NCBI GenBank assembly: GCA_001466705.2
Contig: LATX02000046.1
Coordinates: 434,001 to 498,000 of the forward strand
Length of the DNA: 64,000 nucleotides
Source of the DNA: Moniliophthora roreri
Taxonomy: Eukaryota; Basidiomycota; Agaricomycetes; Agaricales; Marasmiaceae
Direction: 5' to 3'
A model generated the notes under the pieces. The model saw only the letters and a list, made by a program, of their open reading frames with translations, did not search any database and was not told the origin of the DNA. The position numbers were made by a program, and so were the translations under genes. Positions 21,674-34,032 of the stretch are shown here, piece by piece; the stretch's first letter is position 1, and every line of letters begins with the position of its first letter.

Positions 21674-22113
21674 CCGATTGATTCAGAATATCAAAAGGTA
21701 CAAAGGTACCACTCGTTGTGTGATGAAGCTCCATAATGAAAAAGTCAAGCAGATGCAACAGCCGAAGGCACTTTCACTCGCAGTTTCTTCATGACTTTCA
21801 TGGCTCAATGGTCCCAACAAGTTACCCCTCCATAACAAACACAGGAGATTAACTCAGTATCCTCTCTATGGCATCTAAAGTCTCCTAAAGCTCGTTCATC
21901 TGGGATGTTATAGATGCTCATTATGCAAAGGAAACATCAAGGCCTTGCCCCAGATTCATGCCATCTCATTCTCATATCACTTGATCACCCAGTGCAAGAC
22001 AGATATCTACCTTGAAAGAGCACTTCTTAAGATGCATTGAGCTTCTCAATGATTGTACTGAAAGATAGGGAAACAATCTCATCCAACAACCCAGTACTTT
22101 GACCATTTCCTGA
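21674..22113. other. Flank of the copia insertion, coding-like but broken
   Basis: Removing the copia element joins LCILYAISTLRKP to DRLIQNIKRYKG in one plus-strand frame, which then runs on with three or four stops to about 22100. The minus strand is also partly open (SKCADCIKNAEDKK side). I cannot tell which strand was coding or what it encoded. It is probably an older transposon. Confidence 0.35.
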
Positions 22114-22509
22114 CACCTCTGGTTCCCACCCAATGCAGCTGATTAGCCGCCATCAATCACGTCAAAGATGGCGACTGATCAGCTGCAAGAACCACGTTTT
22201 TTGGGCGCACCCCGGTCGCTCCTAGATAAACTCCCCAGTCGCACCTCTCGAGTCTCAACCGCTGCCAAAGTCCTTCCTGGCCCATTTTCGGAAATCGCCG
22301 CCATTCAAAAATTTTCATCATCCCTCGTGGTTCTTTTGCCTGCCGCCGCTGTGACTCATCACCACGTCAACGTCACTCTCATGACCTTTGTCATCGTCCC
22401 AAATGCCCTCAACGTTGCGGGAGTCGTCGTCGAGAGAAAATTTGTTCAGGTGCGCCCCAGTTTTTTTTTCCAATACTTTCTCCATCACTAAATATCTATG
22501 TCTAGCTTT
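22114..22509 (+). repeat. Long inverted repeat, left arm
   Basis: Inverted copy at 24751-25145, about 96% identical by eye. It contains a 90-codon open stretch starting ATG at 22168 (MATDQLQEPRFLGAPRSLL), ending at a plausible donor after KFVQ (22449). The arm's inner end is a possible acceptor (TATGTCTAG, 22497-22505). A further open stretch follows the arm (22506-22676, with GLISLIPHGPRILEAWEYV). Confidence 0.85.
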
Positions 22510-24750
22510 GTTTGGTGAGGACTTTGCCTCTTTCTTGTTACCTATCTGTGTTGTCGTTATGGACTGGCACCCTCCAAGTACCTGTTGGCCTCATATCCCT
22601 CATACCACATGGCCCACGAATACTCGAAGCCTGGGAATATGTGGATCCAGACATGAGAGATGTATTTGGTTAGACGTTACTTCAACAACATGATAGGTCC
22701 TCAACCCTGTTTGTGCTGCGAATCCCTTTAACAACAACCCAAAACTGAATTCCCACCGATCCCAGTGTCAATGTGAACAACCCGATTTTGACTCCAGCAC
22801 TCGCTCAGTCACAATATAGCGAACCCAAATCTTCATGGGTTAATTTAAATCATATATGCCATTGTGGAGATTCTGGCAGAGCAGGTTCACGGGCTTGGTA
22901 GTGCATTCACAGATGACAAGGCAATCATCGAGATCAAGGTGTGATTCCTAACCTTGTCAAGATGTCAAATTTTAATCCAGTGCAGTCGGATATTGACACA
23001 AGGTGCGGAATTCAGAGCCCATTGTTGAAAAAAAAATCCATTACACCTCCTGTCATTGGGATTCAAATTTCGATTTGAGCAACGTACCCCAGAAACATGT
23101 CGCCGGGCGGGTCGAGCGAAGTGAGCAGAGATTCCTGCTTGCTCTACCCTTCCAGACGACACATGTTTATGGGTTGTTCTGCTATGTGAAGGGCTAGTAT
23201 TCGACGGGGGACTTTGCAAGCTGAGAATGTGGATGGATGTTTAGGGGACTAGTGGTCGACGTAATGTTAGTACACAGTGCATAATTACCTANTTTGGACT
23301 GACATACATATCTGACTAGTGCCGTACCCTCTGCTCGACCAATTTCGCCATATTCCTACTCTTCCTTTGGCACCAGAGCTTCAGAAATATTCAAAGATGG
23401 CATAAAATAATATAAATAACCTGACTTGTGCAGTATGGTTGGCATCCTGGCGCAGGACGTTGGTTTGAGTTCAAGGTTGATGTACTGTATAATCACTGCA
23501 GTATTAAATCACGACTTGCATGCAAACCAGACTTCATCTGCAGCAAGCACATTCCCACCTTTCTTCTGCTTTCAAACACTCAGGAAATACTCCAAATACC
23601 TCCTAGAGCAGATAACTACTGACAGCTTGAACTACAAAGTGTCAGATGCTGAAATAAGTCCCGGAAATGTGAAAATATGGTGAGTTTCACAGATATTTAC
23701 AATAGTCACGGCTCGTCTATGCTTAGTATTACCTTGGTGCTTCTTACAAATACTCTTTAATGACATTAAAAGTTTATGGATCCTCTCTTCCAAGCGAGGC
23801 GAGCATATAGACATGTGGGGGGTTGATAAATGGTCAAGACAGATGAGTTTCACAGATTGTATGCCAGAATGGGACTGCTACATCGTCCGCTGTGTGCTGG
23901 TGCATATGGGAAATTCATCACATACTTGTACAGGCCAATTTAACTCGCTAGTGCCCCTTTAAACGTAGCAGGATGGCTAGAACTCTTTCAGGGAACATGA
24001 AATTAAGAGTAAGCGCCTGCCCAGCACTTGGGACTTACCGCATTTCGATAGACGCGACTTGACGACGAGGTGAACGACATGATGTCAACATTTCTATACT
24101 GCATAAACTACATACATTCCCACTACATCTACATAGTTTCCTTCTTACCGCTATGCCCCACCATATTATGATCATTTCCACTTGTACCCCTCTTCAGGTT
24201 ACCTGATACTTCCTATCTAACAGGGTTGCAGTAATTATGGGGGAGAAGGAAGAGGCTAAAAGCTGGTCAGTCGGTCATGTACGAAGAGACAGTTTGACAT
24301 ACATCGAACATGCACCGTCTTGCCAACAAAGAGATAATGATATAATGAGCGTGCATCTGGAAGGGAATACGCCAGCAGTAAATTTTGTTGTTTGACGACA
24401 ACACAAATTGATACACATACCACAAGTCTCTGGTATGGCTACCATCGCTGACCACACTGACCACAGCCACCCAAGAAAGTCATCTTTTCTTCCTCCTCTT
24501 CCTATCCAAGCTTCAATGCCTACGTCGTCAGCCCAAACTCAAAGCATGGATAATGGCCAAAACCTTGAAATACAACAGTTCCATCCATCTGGAAACAAAG
24601 GGATAGGAATATGATGCAAGGGCAGGCGAAGTCGGACATGGGGGTTTGGTTGCAGACGGTCTCCGGCCAAATGAAAGTGATGAAAAAAAATTCTTCAGCT
24701 TTATATTGGTCATCATAGGGTACAAGAGGACAGTAGTTAATGATGTTTCA
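22510..24750. other. Spacer between the inverted repeat arms
   Basis: No intact gene. Coding-like pieces occur at 22510-22676 (plus), 23428-23622 (plus, reading QYGWHPGAGRWFEFKVDVLY) and 24408-24614 (plus). A single N at 23292 marks a contig join, so the arrangement inside the spacer may not be real. Confidence 0.4.
23292..23292. other. Single-N contig join
   Basis: One undetermined base. Unlike the other two Ns in the window, the sequence on its right is not a repeat of the sequence on its left as far as I can see. Order and distance across it are uncertain. Confidence 0.8.
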
Positions 24751-25145
24751 AAAGCTAGACATAGATATTTAGTGATGGAGAAAGTATTGGAAAAAAAACT
24801 GGGGTGCACCTGAACAAATTTTCCCTCGACGACGACTCCCGCAACGTTGAGGGCATTTGGGGCGATGACAAAGGTCGTGGGAGCGACGTTGGCGTGGTGA
24901 CGAGTCACAGCGGCGGCAGGCAAAAGAACCACGAGGGATGATGAAAATTTTTGAATGGCGGTGATTTCCGAAAATGGGCCAGGAAGGACTTTGGCAGCGG
25001 TTGAGACTCGAGAGGTGCGACTGGGGAGTTTACCCAGGAGCGACCGGGGTGCGCCCAAAAAACGCGGTTCTTGCAGCTGATCAGTCGCCATCTTTGACGT
25101 GATTGATGGCGGCTAATCAGCTGCATTGGGTGGGAACCAGAGGTG
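24751..25145 (-). repeat. Long inverted repeat, right arm
   Basis: Reverse complement of 22114-22509. The minus-strand open frame (24528-25091) begins MATDQLQEPRFLGAPRSLL like its partner and reads through the intron-like segment into the spacer. The outer ends read CACCTCTGG in both arms. Confidence 0.85.
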
Positions 25146-26082
25146 CTTTGACAGGCGTACTTTCAGTCCAAGCATTCATCCAGATGTTGAGTGTTCCGGG
25201 GATGAGCTCAATGAATGCAGCTTGAGTGAATGTTGGATTGCTCGTGTATGTATCTTCTCACGCCAACGAGATGATACAGCTGTTACTTTGAATAAAAACG
25301 CGGGAAAGCGTCAGATGCATTAAAGGCGTGGTGGGTCAAGAGACGCACTTCATGATTTTCAAGGCGTAATATCGGATGAAATACAGGGAATGAGAATCAG
25401 AACAGGCCTCAGGGCGAAAGCCGTACTTACCAGAAGTACCTTCAATCCACAGCCTAAAGCATATATGGCTCACTATCTGTTTGGTGAGAGGAAGTGTGGG
25501 TTGGGATTAGAGTCAGAGTGTATCTGCCGTGAATGTTCGAGGGGTGTGACCACATGAACACGAGCTAGCGTAGAAAATGAACATACCTACAATACAGTCT
25601 ACCTGCCCAACTGTTCCAGATTCCGAACACGGATCGAACAGCAACCTTGTGACAGCGTTGTCGGTACTCGGAGTCTGGATAGTGGTATACAGCTCGCGTT
25701 ATCCAGGTTTTGAGTGTTATATTTTCGGGATGGTATGCGTTTGAGTCCATGGATCATGATGAGATCCTTGTTATTCGGGATGAGGTCTTCAGAGATGTGT
25801 TAGAATGTGAACAAATTCCATCCAGAATGCAGACGAAGCTTTATTCGCGTGTTCTGGTCTTCTTGGCGGCACGGTTGGAAGAGGAGTGTGAATGGTAGAT
25901 GGCCAAGTAGGAAGCTTTATCGAAGAACGAAATTAGTTGGAACGCATCAACAAGAGGATAAGGTTGAATGCACACCCTAGGCTAAGGCAACCTGTCTCAC
26001 AGTAAGAATCCGTTTCCCGACACGTCGTCTTCGAGGAGAGCTGGTACAATGCGAAGGTAACGGGTGGTTGAGAAGCTGTCGT
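25146..26082. other. Unassigned region
   Basis: No supportable gene. A 61-codon minus-strand open frame (25565-25750, with ENITLKTWITRAVYHYPD) could be an exon, but I recognise no family. Confidence 0.35.
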
Positions 26083-26540
26083 GTTTTAATCGGCACGATG
26101 ATGCTTGGAGAAGAGAAGAGCTGGAACATACCTTGGTTCAAGGAGTGGTGAATGGTATCGAGAAAGACAGGGTGTTGTGTGGTTGAAGGAGAGCAAGTTG
26201 GACGGGATAAAGCTCGAGAGTAATGGGTGACCCTACATGGAAAGTGCCAGAAGCCAAAAAATGGCAAAAAGGACGGTAATCGGATCGCCAATTTCAAAGA
26301 CGCGTGCGATTGCATCAGCATCACATTGACAGTCTCTTCGTCCGAACATGTACGTCAAAACAAAAAAAAAAAAACATGCAGCCTCGCTCTCTTTTCACAG
26401 CAACTCTGTCTTTCCGATACCACATGGTACTCTCACTACCTGCCCTCTCCGTCAAACGCCTTCAAAGAACATCGAAGAAAAAGCTCCGCCCGACTCTTCC
26501 CAAACAACGATCACACAGCAAGTCCTCGCACAATGAGTGT
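26083..26540 (+). repeat. Direct repeat B (upstream-region duplication), copy 1
   Basis: Matches 33452-33896 in the same orientation with several small indels. It contains ACGGGATAAAGCTCGAGAG and a pyrimidine-rich stretch, and in both copies an ATGAGTG triplet run occurs at the right end. The last 100 bases look like a promoter and leader, suggesting duplicated 5' regions of two related genes whose bodies have diverged or been lost. A gene on the minus strand is the alternative. Confidence 0.6.
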
Positions 26541-26824
26541 CACGAGTCCCAACATCTTGTATTTGGCTGTTAGGAGGTCCAGTCATATTGCGTCGGTCTA
26601 GTTTGCTGTATAAGCAAGGGCGTTTCAGGTATAGCTGTGAATTCCTGGTCGCTCCCAGTCCAATGTTACGCTAACACAGTATTGAATGTCCCGCTACCGC
26701 AGTCCATCCACACAACACTACGCTGTGCTCTCACAACCTACGAACCCAATAACACGGAAATACAGAATACATAGTCCCAGCTTGTCGATATATAGGATAA
26801 TATCCGAATAAACAATACATGCGA

Positions 26825-28889
26825 CTAAAACCCGAATGCGCTGATCTCTGTCCCTGCGATTGCTTCCCACTGCCACCACGACCGGCCAGCTTTCTTTTGT
26901 TCTGAGAATCAAATCCAGTCAGTGCATAAACCAGAATAGCGAGCGTGAACTAACCTTGAGCCTTCCTCGTACCAACAATCTCCCACTCTGGGTAATCCAG
27001 CTCTCGTGCCCAATCAGAGGTAGCGGGGTCGAATCCTCGGGCTTTTTGCCAGTCTTGGAGAGCACTGTAAATATAGGTGGAGCATGAGACCAGCTGAACA
27101 GAGTCATCCGACCATCTTGTAGATGGAGTGAGCACCGGTAGCCCCCACCTCTCACATTCCTCCTCCGACATCCAAGATTGACCGGTCTTGTCAAAGGACC
27201 AGAAGTAGGGCTGTCCTTCAATCCATGACACAAGTTCTGACACTGATATGGGGAGGGGACAAAGGAAGAGATATATGGGTGTGGGTGGGGTTTCTTCGAT
27301 GAGGTGTTCATCATCGCAGAGGGTGTCGGAAGCTGTGGGGTGTCGGGTGGATTGTATCTTCAAGTAGGGCGAATCAACAGTAACTGGTGGGAGAAAGAAA
27401 AGGTCAGTTTCCGTAACATATGCAACAGGGAGGGGACATACAAAACTTTTCCTTCCCCTCTGTAATTTCAACAGCATTGAAAACCCGGGAGGATTGTGAT
27501 AACCACCCTTGTCGGAACCTCCTCCACTTATTCCTTGCTTCGAGATAGACCTCTTCCCCTCGATTCAGATCCAACTTGAAGCTATGGATCCCTGAGCCAA
27601 AATCAATCACAGGAACCACAAGATCACTCACCGTGTCAATCCGCTATCCAGTACTGTTTGGTCCACCAGTCCCTTCCTCTCATGCCACTCCCATAACGAA
27701 CCAGCCCCTGGTGGCCACCTCGCAACAGCCTCCATTGACGGTGAGTAGACGGTGTCGAACCGAAGCCCACCTATGACGTTCATGGGGAGGTGATCAGGTG
27801 GATCCCGCCAAAGGCGGCAGAGATAGGGATGTGTTGCTGAACTCTGGTCAGAAACTTCGGATTGGTGGTGTTCTGCTGTTGCCAGAAACAGATCGTCGAG
27901 ATAGGTGCGCTCTGAATTCATCCGTGCGCATTTCAGAACATTATCATTCACACTCGAACCGAAATTGATGAAGAACCTGAAGCAAGTGTCGTCCTTCAAC
28001 ATGTCGACAGTGGTGGGGACAACAATAGACTCGACTGCATCCGACCAAAGAGCGGGAGCAGAAGGACCATCAGGACCGCTGAAAAGCACACCACCAGACG
28101 TGTTCATCCATAAATTATCCTCACTGCATTCCAGGTTAGTCTGGAAGAGCCAAACGGCGTTAGTTCAACAGGTTGAGACGGGAGTGGGGATCCGGACTGA
28201 CCCTCAGATGTTCAATGTAGACATCCATCCAGATTGATTTTCTGTTGAAAAATTGCGCGCAGGGGATCAGTTCTATGGGTATCGTCAGGATATGCCGTCA
28301 AGGGAAAGTGTAAGGTGAGTCGTACCGTAATGAAAAATCAGCGCTGGGATTGCTGATTGGTTAATGCCAAATAGTTGAAATGAGCCCGGTTTCCTGGATG
28401 TTTGTCAGATAAAGAAGCTCTCGAGCGATAGGTGAGAGCCTACTTGTTACGCGAGAACCGTCGAAAATCTTCCTCCCAAAGTTTCTGTACATCTTCACCT
28501 TCGTAGATCATAGCGGTATACTTGGATTGCCGGTCAACTATTTTGACGGTGCATATTGTTTTCCGGGTGGACGACTTGCGTCGGCCGACTAATTCTCCGT
28601 CCCGCAATTCCCAATCCCACTCCGAGAGCTCCTTGGAGTGTATCTCCTTCGTGGTGATCATGTCTCCACGTCTCACGTATTGAAACTGCAAAGCCTCCTG
28701 GTTAGTGCACAAAATGACCATCAGAACCACAGTTACACGAACCTCATCGTGCTGAGTACGTTTTGCAGCCGCCGGGCCAGTATTAAATTTGACGGTACTC
28801 GTATAGACATTGCCATTAACCTGATTCCCTCGAACATGGGTAAAGGTATTCTTTCCCTTGATAGAGAATTTTGATGAACGGTTGAACAT
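26825..28889 (-). CDS. Agaricomycete protein of unknown function, 564 residues
   Basis: My splice model has eight exons: 28889-28743, 28697-28444, 28393-28326, 28272-28202, 28140-27632, 27581-27442, 27383-26955 and 26901-26825. All junctions are GT-AG and phases sum to 565 codons including the stop. The N-terminus (MFNRSSKFSIKGKNTFTHVR, then GNQVNGNVY) resembles the repeat-like start seen on many Agaricomycete proteins of unknown role. Next are EFEYV-type and DWELRDGEL segments, TAMIYEGEDVQKLWEEDF, LFGINQSAIPALIFHYELIP, VVPTTVDMLKDDTCFRFF and PIYLFLCPLPISVSELVSW. It has no signal peptide or membrane helix that I can see. I recognise the sequence style as a recurrent mushroom family without known function. 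A truncated inverted paralogue is at 35040-36408. Confidence 0.8.
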
Positions 28890-29210
28890 TATTCAGAGCG
28901 CCATGCGGGTGAGCGAGATGCTGGTGGTAAGAATGCAAGATGGGTCGTGGGGAACACGAGTGCTACAGCATTTGATATGTCGGTCAATATGACGTTGGAA
29001 GAATCTGATTGGATGGGTACCATTTTTGGGTGATACAAGGGCGGTAGGGTGTCGGCGTCAATCAACATGCCGCAATCTGTGTACGACCTGTCTGCGTCGA
29101 TGAGTGAAGATTGGTAGCGAGCATTACAGTGAAAGGCATACCACACAATTCAAGCTAATTTAGTTTCAACCTCGACTAGTATGCCGAGATTGATACCGGT
29201 GTGCACAAGC
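28890..29210. other. Upstream region shared with the inverted copy
   Basis: Sequence upstream of the 564-residue gene. On the minus strand it includes YAFHCNARYQSSLIDADR (about 29100-29140), matched on the plus strand at 34790-34850. The homology of the inverted duplication therefore extends about 250 bases beyond the gene start. Confidence 0.6.
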
Positions 29211-29500
29211 TTGAAGAAAGGTGAAAGAGTGTTGCAGCCGCTCCGAAGCTTTGGAGCTGTGCCTAACATCGTATCGTTCATCCGATTCCCACTCATAGAC
29301 ATCCAGACCCCAAAAACCTTTTTGACTTTCTGATTTAGATTGACTGCAAGCCTACAAATTGAAATACAAACATATGCTTTCTTAACTAGATGGCATCACC
29401 ATATCCTAGGCCTCCGAGTCTCAACTAGTCCAAAACTGCAATCAATGCCTCCTGGCAATGAAAGATTTACACGCATCGCCAACCCCGTCCCGAGGAGCAC
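29211..29500 (+). repeat. Direct repeat C, copy 1
   Basis: Resembles 31373-31640 in the same orientation. Shared landmarks are TCATCGTTCATCC-like sequence, CTACAAATTGAAATACAA and CTAGATGG. It is diverged, with identity perhaps 70-75% by eye. No function is apparent. Confidence 0.55.
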
Positions 29501-31372
29501 AGGGAAACGCGCGGGTTTTTTGAAAACAAAGTTTGATCCAGCACAGTGCTGTGCGTGTCTTTTTCGATTTTGGAGGGGATTTTCGATTCCGCTTCTGTGT
29601 TTTCAATTCCTCTTCCTTAGGGCTTTAAAAGAATGCTGAACCTACGTGGGAAGGTGTTGGTATCCGGATGTAGCGGTCAAGAGACGCTTGGTAGACGCGC
29701 CGTCGGAGATCCAACGCCTTGACCTCAACCACCATCTCTAATCTTCCAAATCTCCTGCAACACCTCTTATCTGGCCTTTTGGGTACCGAATGAAATAGCG
29801 CGTAAACGGTCAGCTTTATTTCTACCTTATAAGAACCTTATACTGATAATTTTTACGTACTCCAAGCTTCGAGGCTATGAACTGGCTTTTCAAACCCTCA
29901 GTTGAACACGAGGTGAAAGCTGTCGATCAGCGGGTAAATAACTATTCTGTTATCAGCTTAGGGATTGAAGACGCTCGGCAATAGGTGAGTACCCTAATGT
30001 TCTTTCAATGACCTTGCTCATTATTCACGGGGGCTTATCTTAGAGTTTGCTGCAACATACCAACCATAACTCAGGCTCGCGTCCAGGGATATACTACTAC
30101 TTGCCCGCTCGTTCTTGCTCAACAAAGACCTAGCGATGAAGAATATCAAGCAGGACACGTTCCATTTGCAGTTAATCATATCTATGGGGACGGAGGGATT
30201 GACTGTAAGTTGCACCTTTCTCGGTTTGCTCTCAGATCTCATGCCGAGGTACTAGTAGCAAGTCTCCGGAAGGAAGCTACCAAGCCAAATCACTGTGTTG
30301 ACACGACCTGCGTCTAAGGATGCATTCACCAGCGCTTTCCCTCAAGAGTGCCTCTCAACGGATATGCCATCATAAAGACTATCAAGCGCAATACACTCCA
30401 TACACCACATGCTCTATACATCCGTCTTTCCGAGCTAGGTGGGAGAGTTGATTGTAAGCTGTCCTTCATACTCTGATTTGGCTTCGGTACTGACATTTTT
30501 GTAACCACGGTTCACATCCTGAACACCACTGAGTCCCTGAAGAAGGTGGCAACACCTCGATAGTGGTGTACTGTCGTGTTCTTATTCCTCTTTTTTGGAG
30601 TTTTCAAGCATAGATTTGGCCGCCATATGGACTGATGCCCTGTGGCTTGCGGAGGAGAGTTGGTTCGTCATCAGTTCCGTTTGGTTGTTCCGGTTTGTTG
30701 CTGACGAAAATTCAAGGCTTCCCAGCCCCTCACCTAGGCATCCGCAATGCAAATCGATATTTACATTGGGCATTCTTCATCACGATCGGTCTAGGTTCGT
30801 TAATGTATGGCGTATCTCCTTTTACCCAGTTCCCAATCACATTCACATTTAGAACAACTCGAACGCATCGCTGGATACCTCGTGCGAATCAGGATTTCAT
30901 TGCTTTCGGAGCTGCGCATTCCCAGCGACGCAATTCAAATGCCGACAGGTACCGGTTCCTAGGGAAGCAGCTTATACGATGAAGAATTGTGGAACTGATT
31001 GATGAAAGTCTGAACGGTCATGGCGCGCCGTGAGTACAAGTTATATCCTTCTCAGTTGTGATCTTATGCTCAGAAGATATTCGCATCCAGATACGAACAC
31101 TATGGCCCCCTTAGAGCCGCGTTGGGCTAGGTGTCAAGTTTCTATCTATGCTTCAAGTCCTGAGTGGGTCGAGATAGACAGGCAGGTATCAAATGCATGA
31201 TTGAGTGCGTTGGCCAATTATTCACGTCTTATTGCAGCATGATCGATATCTCAAATCGGTAACCTCAAGGGCGAAGGGTGTTGCTTCTCCTCTCAATAGT
31301 CTCCAAAGGTGTTGCGGGGAAGGTTGTTGGGATACAAGCTCGAAGCCTGAAGAATGACGGTGATGGTGGTAG
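29501..31372. other. Unassigned region with short repeated exon-like modules
   Basis: No intact gene. Three related segments occur at about 30138-30260, 30380-30470 and (outside this stretch) 36296-36440. Each reads like ATCAAGC-AACAC-TCCAT and ends with a strong donor-like TGTAAG. They may be copies of one exon from a decayed multi-exon gene. A 115-codon plus frame (30635-30982) overlaps this but looks like chance. Confidence 0.35.
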
Positions 31373-31640
31373 TCACGATGAAAGGGCGTCGCAACCACTC
31401 CGAGGCTGCGGAGTTACACTTGACTTCACATCGTTCATCCAATTTCCATGACAGAGTCCAAAAATTTTTGACCTTCCGATTCATATCGACTACGAGTCTA
31501 CAAATTGAAATACAAGTACATGCTTTCTCGACTAGATGGTACCACCAAGCCCTAACCCTCTTCCCGCTCTTCAAGCCTCAGCTAGTCCGAAACTGCCTCC
31601 TGACAATGAAAGACGCTCTGTCAGCTACGCGCATCTCACC
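31373..31640 (+). repeat. Direct repeat C, copy 2
   Basis: Partner of 29211-29500. It overlaps a minus-strand open frame (31293-31574) that could be an exon but is not recognised. Confidence 0.55.
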
Positions 31641-33451
31641 AATCTCGAGATTGTTGCTCACCTTTCCAGCACTCGATCCGGTCCCGAGAGTACCACCTGC
31701 GAACTAGTCCGTCGATAGTGGCCGAAAACAGCAACTAGTACCCAAACGTAAACCTTTCAGGCTGTATGGCCAGTGATGCTTAAAGACATCCTCTAAAAGT
31801 CCGCCGTCAGTTCTGTGTATCGCCGAACTTGGGAATCACAACTCACCCAAACCAAAACCCTTTCAAGTCACCGGATAGCAAGTAACAGCCTCCATGGATG
31901 AGCCGTGTTACCGAAAGCCCGGCAACTCAGCAACCCGAAATTGCATAGGGGAATGCAAGACTGTGTGGGAGATCGGCGTGTTTCTCGTTCGAGGAGACTG
32001 GGTTTCCGAGGGTAAGGGTCGAGTTAACCAAGCAGTATTAAATTTGAATACCATTCCCAGTGAAGCTAAATGAAGGCTAGAAGTATTCTGCTGTAGAGCG
32101 TACTCACAGTGGCGTCTTCACTCTTGTATCCTTGATCCTGGTAGCCTCGTGCAAATGAGATTCGACTTCTTTGTAATTCTCTAACAACCAAGCAGTTTGG
32201 ATGGCGAAAGTGATTATAACAACACCAGAGAGCGTGCTCAGGTCCTGCCAGAAGCCCGGAAGTGTGTGCAGCTGCAACTGAATTCTTGTACTTTCCCACA
32301 TGTAGGTACACGCGGAGATGAGACTCGAGGAAGAGGTTATAGGTGGCGTGTCCACCGGACGGCGGGTATTCGCTATCACAACTTTGAAACCAATTGCACA
32401 ACCGGAGCCGTGGTACGAAGAAGCGCCGAGATACTATCTGGTAGATATCAGAAAGACAGCAAGGTCATGAAAAATGACTACGTACATTGAAGCTACTCGA
32501 ACTGTCCCCCTACCCAATACCGAGTAAATGACACAAAGCCTGATTGTGAATCAAAGCGGCAGATAAAGCTCTATTTCTGAACGTCACCGGCAGGGTACCT
32601 TGGATCCAAGGCCTATTGAGCTCGACAGTGAACGACAGCATGCTGAAAGCGCCTCAGTACTCGAGGTACTAAGGTTTCCGATTAGCTTGGGATTTGGGTG
32701 ACCCATGGCATACTCAGATGGTGGTTGGACCTTGGGTGTATGAGCCAGATACAAGCGTTTCGATGCTACCTATGGAAGAAGCATTAGAGCACTGTGATGC
32801 TCGGTTGAAGACAAAAACACACCATGCAGAAAACGTTCAACCGAGCATCATTCCATCAACTGATTCATGGTCATCCAAGTCTAGGTAAACGCCGTAAAAC
32901 TATGCAAGCCCCATTCTACGGCAGGAACAGTCAGTGAGAGTGGGTGAGAGAGAGAACTAAAAAACTTACCTATCCTGGAGCAAAGACGCCAACGTACAGA
33001 GCCTGAGAAAAGGTGTTTGTATTGAGTTTTCGTTTGGCCAAGAAGTCGAAATGACGTGAGCTGAATCATAGTGGGTCCGGTAACGAACTAGAATCTCGCA
33101 TCGGTGTAGATGAGAAAGGGAGCGAGAGCCGGGACTGAAATGTTGGTCAGTAAGACACACAACAAGCAGGAAGGAGGCAAACGTACTCTGTGTAAACCAC
33201 TGTTTCTTCTCCTGAGACCATTTGTCGGTTCATCTATGAATGTAGGACCGGACGGTGGACGAGTATGGGTAGCGCGTAACGAGAGGGTAATGTCTGCAAC
33301 TGAGCAGAATTGATATATCTTGTTCTGTGGGTCGCACAACTGAGAGATAAGGAACGAAGGATCTCCAAATTCACTGCCTATGCCGTTTCGTAGAGGAGGG
33401 ATCGCGGGCGGGTTCTTCTGTTGCGTTCATCTGGAGGGGGATATGAACAGT
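31641..33451. other. Unassigned region
   Basis: Minus-strand pieces at 32104-32379 (with a hydrophobic SGVVIITFAIQTAWLL) and 33088-33339 look like exons of a membrane protein, but I could not join them into a model. The perfect inverted repeat at 32796-32849 is listed separately. Confidence 0.35.
32796..32849. repeat. Perfect 14-base inverted repeat (hairpin)
   Basis: GATGCTCGGTTGAA at 32796-32809 and its exact reverse complement at 32836-32849, separated by 26 bases. It is not followed by a T run. Function unknown. Confidence 0.75.
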
Positions 33452-33896
33452 ATTTTAATCGGCACGATGATGCTTGGAGAAGAGAGGAGCTGGAACATAA
33501 CCTTGGTTCAAGGAGCGGTGAATGGCATTGGGGAAGACAGGGTGTTGTGTGGTTGAAGGAGAGCAAGTCAGACGGGATAAAGCTCGAGAGTAATGGGCGA
33601 CTCTACATGGAAAGTGCCAGAAGCCAATAATCGGATTGTCAGTCTCAAAGACGTGTGCGATTGCATCAGAATCGCATTGACAAGTCTCTTCGTCCGATCA
33701 TCCGAACAAGTAAAAAACACGCAGCCTCGCTCTCTTTTCACAGCAACTCTGTTTTCCCAACACCAAATGATATTCTCGCTACCCACCCTCTCCGTCGAAC
33801 GCCTTCAAAGAAAAAGCTCCGCTCGGCTCTTCCCAAACAACAATCACACACACAGCAAGTCCTCGCGCAATCCATCTGCTCTGTAATGAGTGCAGT
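33452..33896 (+). repeat. Direct repeat B, copy 2
   Basis: Partner of 26083-26540. Here the repeat ends at an ATG (33887) that opens a short coding-like stretch. Confidence 0.6.
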
Positions 33897-34030
33897 CGCT
33901 GCAACCCCGGGCCTCGCCCAGAACATTGAGCCAAACGGTTATCCGCTCATTTTTTCACACTGTTCAGGATCTCGGTTTCACGGTACGCTTATTCATGCCT
34001 TCAATACCTCGTACTAACAGAATACAATCT
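33887..34030 (+). other. Possible first exon of an unidentified gene
   Basis: The ATG at 33887 begins MSAVAATPGLAQNIEPNGYP and remains open to a plausible donor (GGTACGC, about 33981). The following AATCTAG (about 34026-34032) could be the acceptor, but I could not extend the model convincingly. Confidence 0.3.
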
Positions 34031-34032
34031 AG

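Noticed and set aside
26919..27314. 131-codon minus-strand open frame overlapping the 564-residue gene
   Set aside because: It is another frame of an exon whose correct frame is conserved in sequence style with the family.
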